From an uncultured Flavobacterium sp. (GTDB lineage: Bacteria > Bacteroidota > Bacteroidia > Flavobacteriales > Flavobacteriaceae): a stretch of 64,000 nt of DNA. Position numbers and translations under genes: made by a program. The stretch spans positions 4,130 to 68,129 of the forward strand of contig NZ_CAMLDD010000030.1 of NCBI RefSeq assembly GCF_946478785.1, read 5' to 3'. This document shows, piece by piece, positions 62,248 to 64,000 of the stretch (position 1 is its first letter; each line of letters starts with the position of its first letter). The notes below the pieces were generated by a model. The model saw only the letters and a program-made list of their open reading frames with translations, was not told the origin of the DNA and did not search any database.

Positions 62248-63366
62248 ATGATAATAGGAGTTCCAAAAGAAATCAAGAATAATGAAAATCGTGTAGCACT
62301 AACTCCTGCTGGTGTTTCTGAAATGAAAAAACACGGGCATACAGTTTATGTACAAGCGACTGCAGGTATAGGAAGTGGCTTTAGTGATGATGAATACGCA
62401 AATGCAGGAGCAGCAGTTTTAGAAACCATTGAAGAAGTGTATGCCATTGCAGACATGATTATTAAAGTAAAAGAGCCAATAGCTTCTGAGTATGATTTAA
62501 TCAAAAAAGATCAATTGCTTTTTACTTACTTCCATTTTGCATCATCAGAACCCTTAACTCATGCGATGCTCGAAAAGGGCGCTGTGTGTTTAGCTTACGA
62601 AACTGTTGAAAAAGCAGATCGTAGTTTACCATTATTAGTTCCAATGTCCGAAGTGGCAGGTCGTATGGCAATTCAACAAGGAGCAAAATACCTTGAGAAA
62701 CCATTAAAAGGAAGAGGAATCCTTTTAGGAGGTGTACCAGGTGTACCACCAGCAAAAGTATTAGTCTTAGGTGGAGGGATTGTTGGAACTCAGGCTGCTA
62801 AAATGGCTGCTGGTCTAGGTGCTCAGGTAACTATCATGGATTTAAGTTTGCCACGTTTACGTCAACTTGATGATATCATGCCTGCAAACGTAAATACTGA
62901 AATGTCTAACCATTATAACATCACAAGAGCAATTGCTGATGCAGATTTAATTATAGGAGCAGTTCTAATTCCAGGAGCAAAGGCGCCTCACTTAATCACT
63001 CGTGATATGCTTAAATTAATGCGACCTGGGACTGTTGTTGTAGACGTAGCAGTTGATCAGGGTGGATGTATCGAGACTTGTACCCCAACAACACACGAAA
63101 ATCCAACTTTCATTATTGATGATATCGTACACTATTGTGTCGCTAACATGCCAGGAGCTGTTCCTTACACATCAACTTTAGCCTTAACAAATGCAACTTT
63201 GCCCTATGCTGTTCAATTAGCAAACAAGGGATGGGAAAAGGCTTGTACTGAGAATGAAGAATTGAAAAAAGGACTAAACATCGCTAATGGAAAAATTCTT
63301 TACAAGGGAGTTGCAGAAGCTTGGAATCTTCCTTTCAATGAAGAGATAGTGTTAGCAAACGCATAG
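62248..63366 (+). CDS. ald: Alanine dehydrogenase
   Basis: Interconverts L-alanine and pyruvate plus ammonia with NAD. 372 residues: substrate domain with GVPKEIKNNENRVALTPAGV (R15) and the catalytic K/H region (KVKEPIASEYDLIKKDQLLFTYFH), then the Rossmann domain with VLGGGIVGTQAAKMAAGLGAQVTIMDLS. Family-typical length. Divergent from the AsnC regulator; terminator at 63406-63436. Confidence 0.97.
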   Translation: MIIGVPKEIKNNENRVALTPAGVSEMKKHGHTVYVQATAGIGSGFSDDEYANAGAAVLETIEEVYAIADMIIKVKEPIASEYDLIKKDQLLFTYFHFASSEPLTHAMLEKGAVCLAYETVEKADRSLPLLVPMSEVAGRMAIQQGAKYLEKPLKGRGILLGGVPGVPPAKVLVLGGGIVGTQAAKMAAGLGAQVTIMDLSLPRLRQLDDIMPANVNTEMSNHYNITRAIADADLIIGAVLIPGAKAPHLITRDMLKLMRPGTVVVDVAVDQGGCIETCTPTTHENPTFIIDDIVHYCVANMPGAVPYTSTLALTNATLPYAVQLANKGWEKACTENEELKKGLNIANGKILYKGVAEAWNLPFNEEIVLANA

Positions 63367-63405
63367 TGCTAACATTAAATAAGTGCTTACTAAATCACTA
63401 AATTT

Positions 63406-63436
63406 AAAGGCTTTTCGTTATGAAGAGCCTTTTTTA
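63406..63436 (+). terminator. ald terminator
   Basis: AAAGGCTTTTC (63406-63416) pairs with 63422-63432 with one G-T pair, then a T run. Confidence 0.85.
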
Positions 63437-64000
63437 TTAGATTAAACCGATGTTAATTTAAGCAAGTTTTTATATTTCCTATTAATAGAATAGTTTTTTA
63501 GTCCGATTTGCATATTAATGCAAGTTGTTGGTCAATAGTTTTATTTACTTGTAGTTCAAAGACAAACAGCGTTAGCTTAGAAAATCTTCTAAATACAACT
63601 GCGTTCTTTGAAACATTTTCTTTATATCACTTATTGTTGTTTCTACACTTTAACTCATTTTGAGTTTCTTTTTTTTAAGTTTTTTTTTGTAACCAAATGC
63701 GTAGTACTTTATTACTTCCCAGATTGAGGCTTAATAATAAACAGCAATTTGTGCGTTTCCCTCCGGGCAGGGCTGTCCGCTGTATCTTTTGCGATTGGAG
63801 CTTAGGCTTCTAGCAAGATGTTCAGATCATCGCAAAAGGATGCCGCTTCCATCCCTAACGCAGTTCAGGGTAAAATGAAAGATATGGTTCTTTTAAAGAA
63901 ACTCCAGTCCAAATACAAATTCCAATGCAAAATAAAAGCTTTTAGGGATCAATACATATTGTTGTGGGGAAATATTAAAATAACGATTTTTGCATTCCAA
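63437..64000. other. Non-coding right end of window
   Basis: No plausible gene. It contains poly-T runs near 63670-63690 and repeat copy E (63756-63860). The remainder shows no tRNA, rRNA or terminator signal that I can support. Confidence 0.5.
63756..63860 (+). repeat. Dispersed hairpin repeat, copy E
   Basis: GTTTCCCTCCGGGCAGGGCT, GTCCGCTGTAT, a 10-bp stem CTTTTGCGAT (63786-63795) with 63829-63838, then GGATGCCGCTTCCATCCCTAA. The longest interior of the five copies. Confidence 0.75.

Noticed and set aside
63437..64000. Start of an rRNA operon or phage junction at the right edge
   Set aside because: The recognisable part is dispersed repeat copy E; no rRNA, tRNA, integrase or attachment-site signature is visible.
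1..64000. CRISPR array or restriction/defence island
   Set aside because: No regularly spaced direct repeats and no Cas, restriction or abortive-infection genes were found; repeats present are palindromic and dispersed.

Overview
The window looks like chromosome of a Flavobacterium-type Bacteroidota. It is AT-rich, starts carry no clear Shine-Dalgarno sequence, and many genes are preceded by the Bacteroidota -7 element TAnnTTTG. Gene content is typical of the group: mutAB plus MeaB, a long 482-residue GAPDH, energy-transducer TonB-like secreted proteins, SusC-plug-like motifs and a DnaJ with half the usual zinc cysteines. The genus is inferred from gene content and dispersed repeats; no rRNA is present to confirm it.

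Layout. 1-5.2 kb: cut-off sirtuin, membrane desaturase/hydroxylase, purB, CPA2 antiporter. 5.2-10.7 kb: 1-Cys peroxiredoxin, an AEC-carrier/MFS pair, an Rrf2 regulator with its NAD(P)-binding partner, MeaB. 10.7-14.4 kb: minus-strand MATE pump, small acidic protein, LTA-synthase-like sulfatase. 14.7-24.6 kb: small envelope and accessory genes, PPK2, an ECF sigma/anti-sigma pair followed by a secreted plug-like protein, a scramblase-like protein, an SDR and MtaB. 24.6-33.5 kb: a long minus-strand block with GNAT, HAD phosphatase, DUF2007, hydrolase, helicase-like protein, AAA+ response regulator, an ABC-2 exporter and grpE-dnaJ. 33.8 kb: tRNA-Trp, then hisS, a MacB-like permease, and a 466-bp GIY-YIG element bounded by 23-bp inverted repeats. 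37.7-46.5 kb: prmC, ribD with an overlapping HAD phosphatase, a YigZ-like protein, dnaA-ptp, an RsmI-like methylase, an aminotransferase. 46.7-48.1 kb: a frameshifted lipoprotein gene. 48.3-54.2 kb: DECR-like SDR, udk, divIC, mutA, mutB. 54.2-58.3 kb: lysozyme-like protein and the dapF-GNAT-mltG-DUF2279 operon. 58.4-63.4 kb: Do/HtrA protease, GAPDH, an AsnC regulator divergent from alanine dehydrogenase. The last 0.6 kb is non-coding.

How genes fit together. mutA, mutB and the MeaB GTPase, 40 kb apart, form one methylmalonyl-CoA module. ribD and the HAD gene that overlaps it may supply consecutive riboflavin steps. grpE and dnaJ share a promoter. The Rrf2 gene and its downstream oxidoreductase share a 17-bp palindrome that looks like the regulator's operator.

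The most unusual content is the intergenic DNA: several dispersed palindromic repeat families. One provides the terminal inverted repeats of the GIY-YIG gene and also occurs alone as a 23-bp-stem hairpin 20 kb away, an arrangement reminiscent of REP/RAYT systems but with a GIY-YIG nuclease. The resident copy of that gene is interrupted by an 81-bp in-frame, stop-containing insertion.
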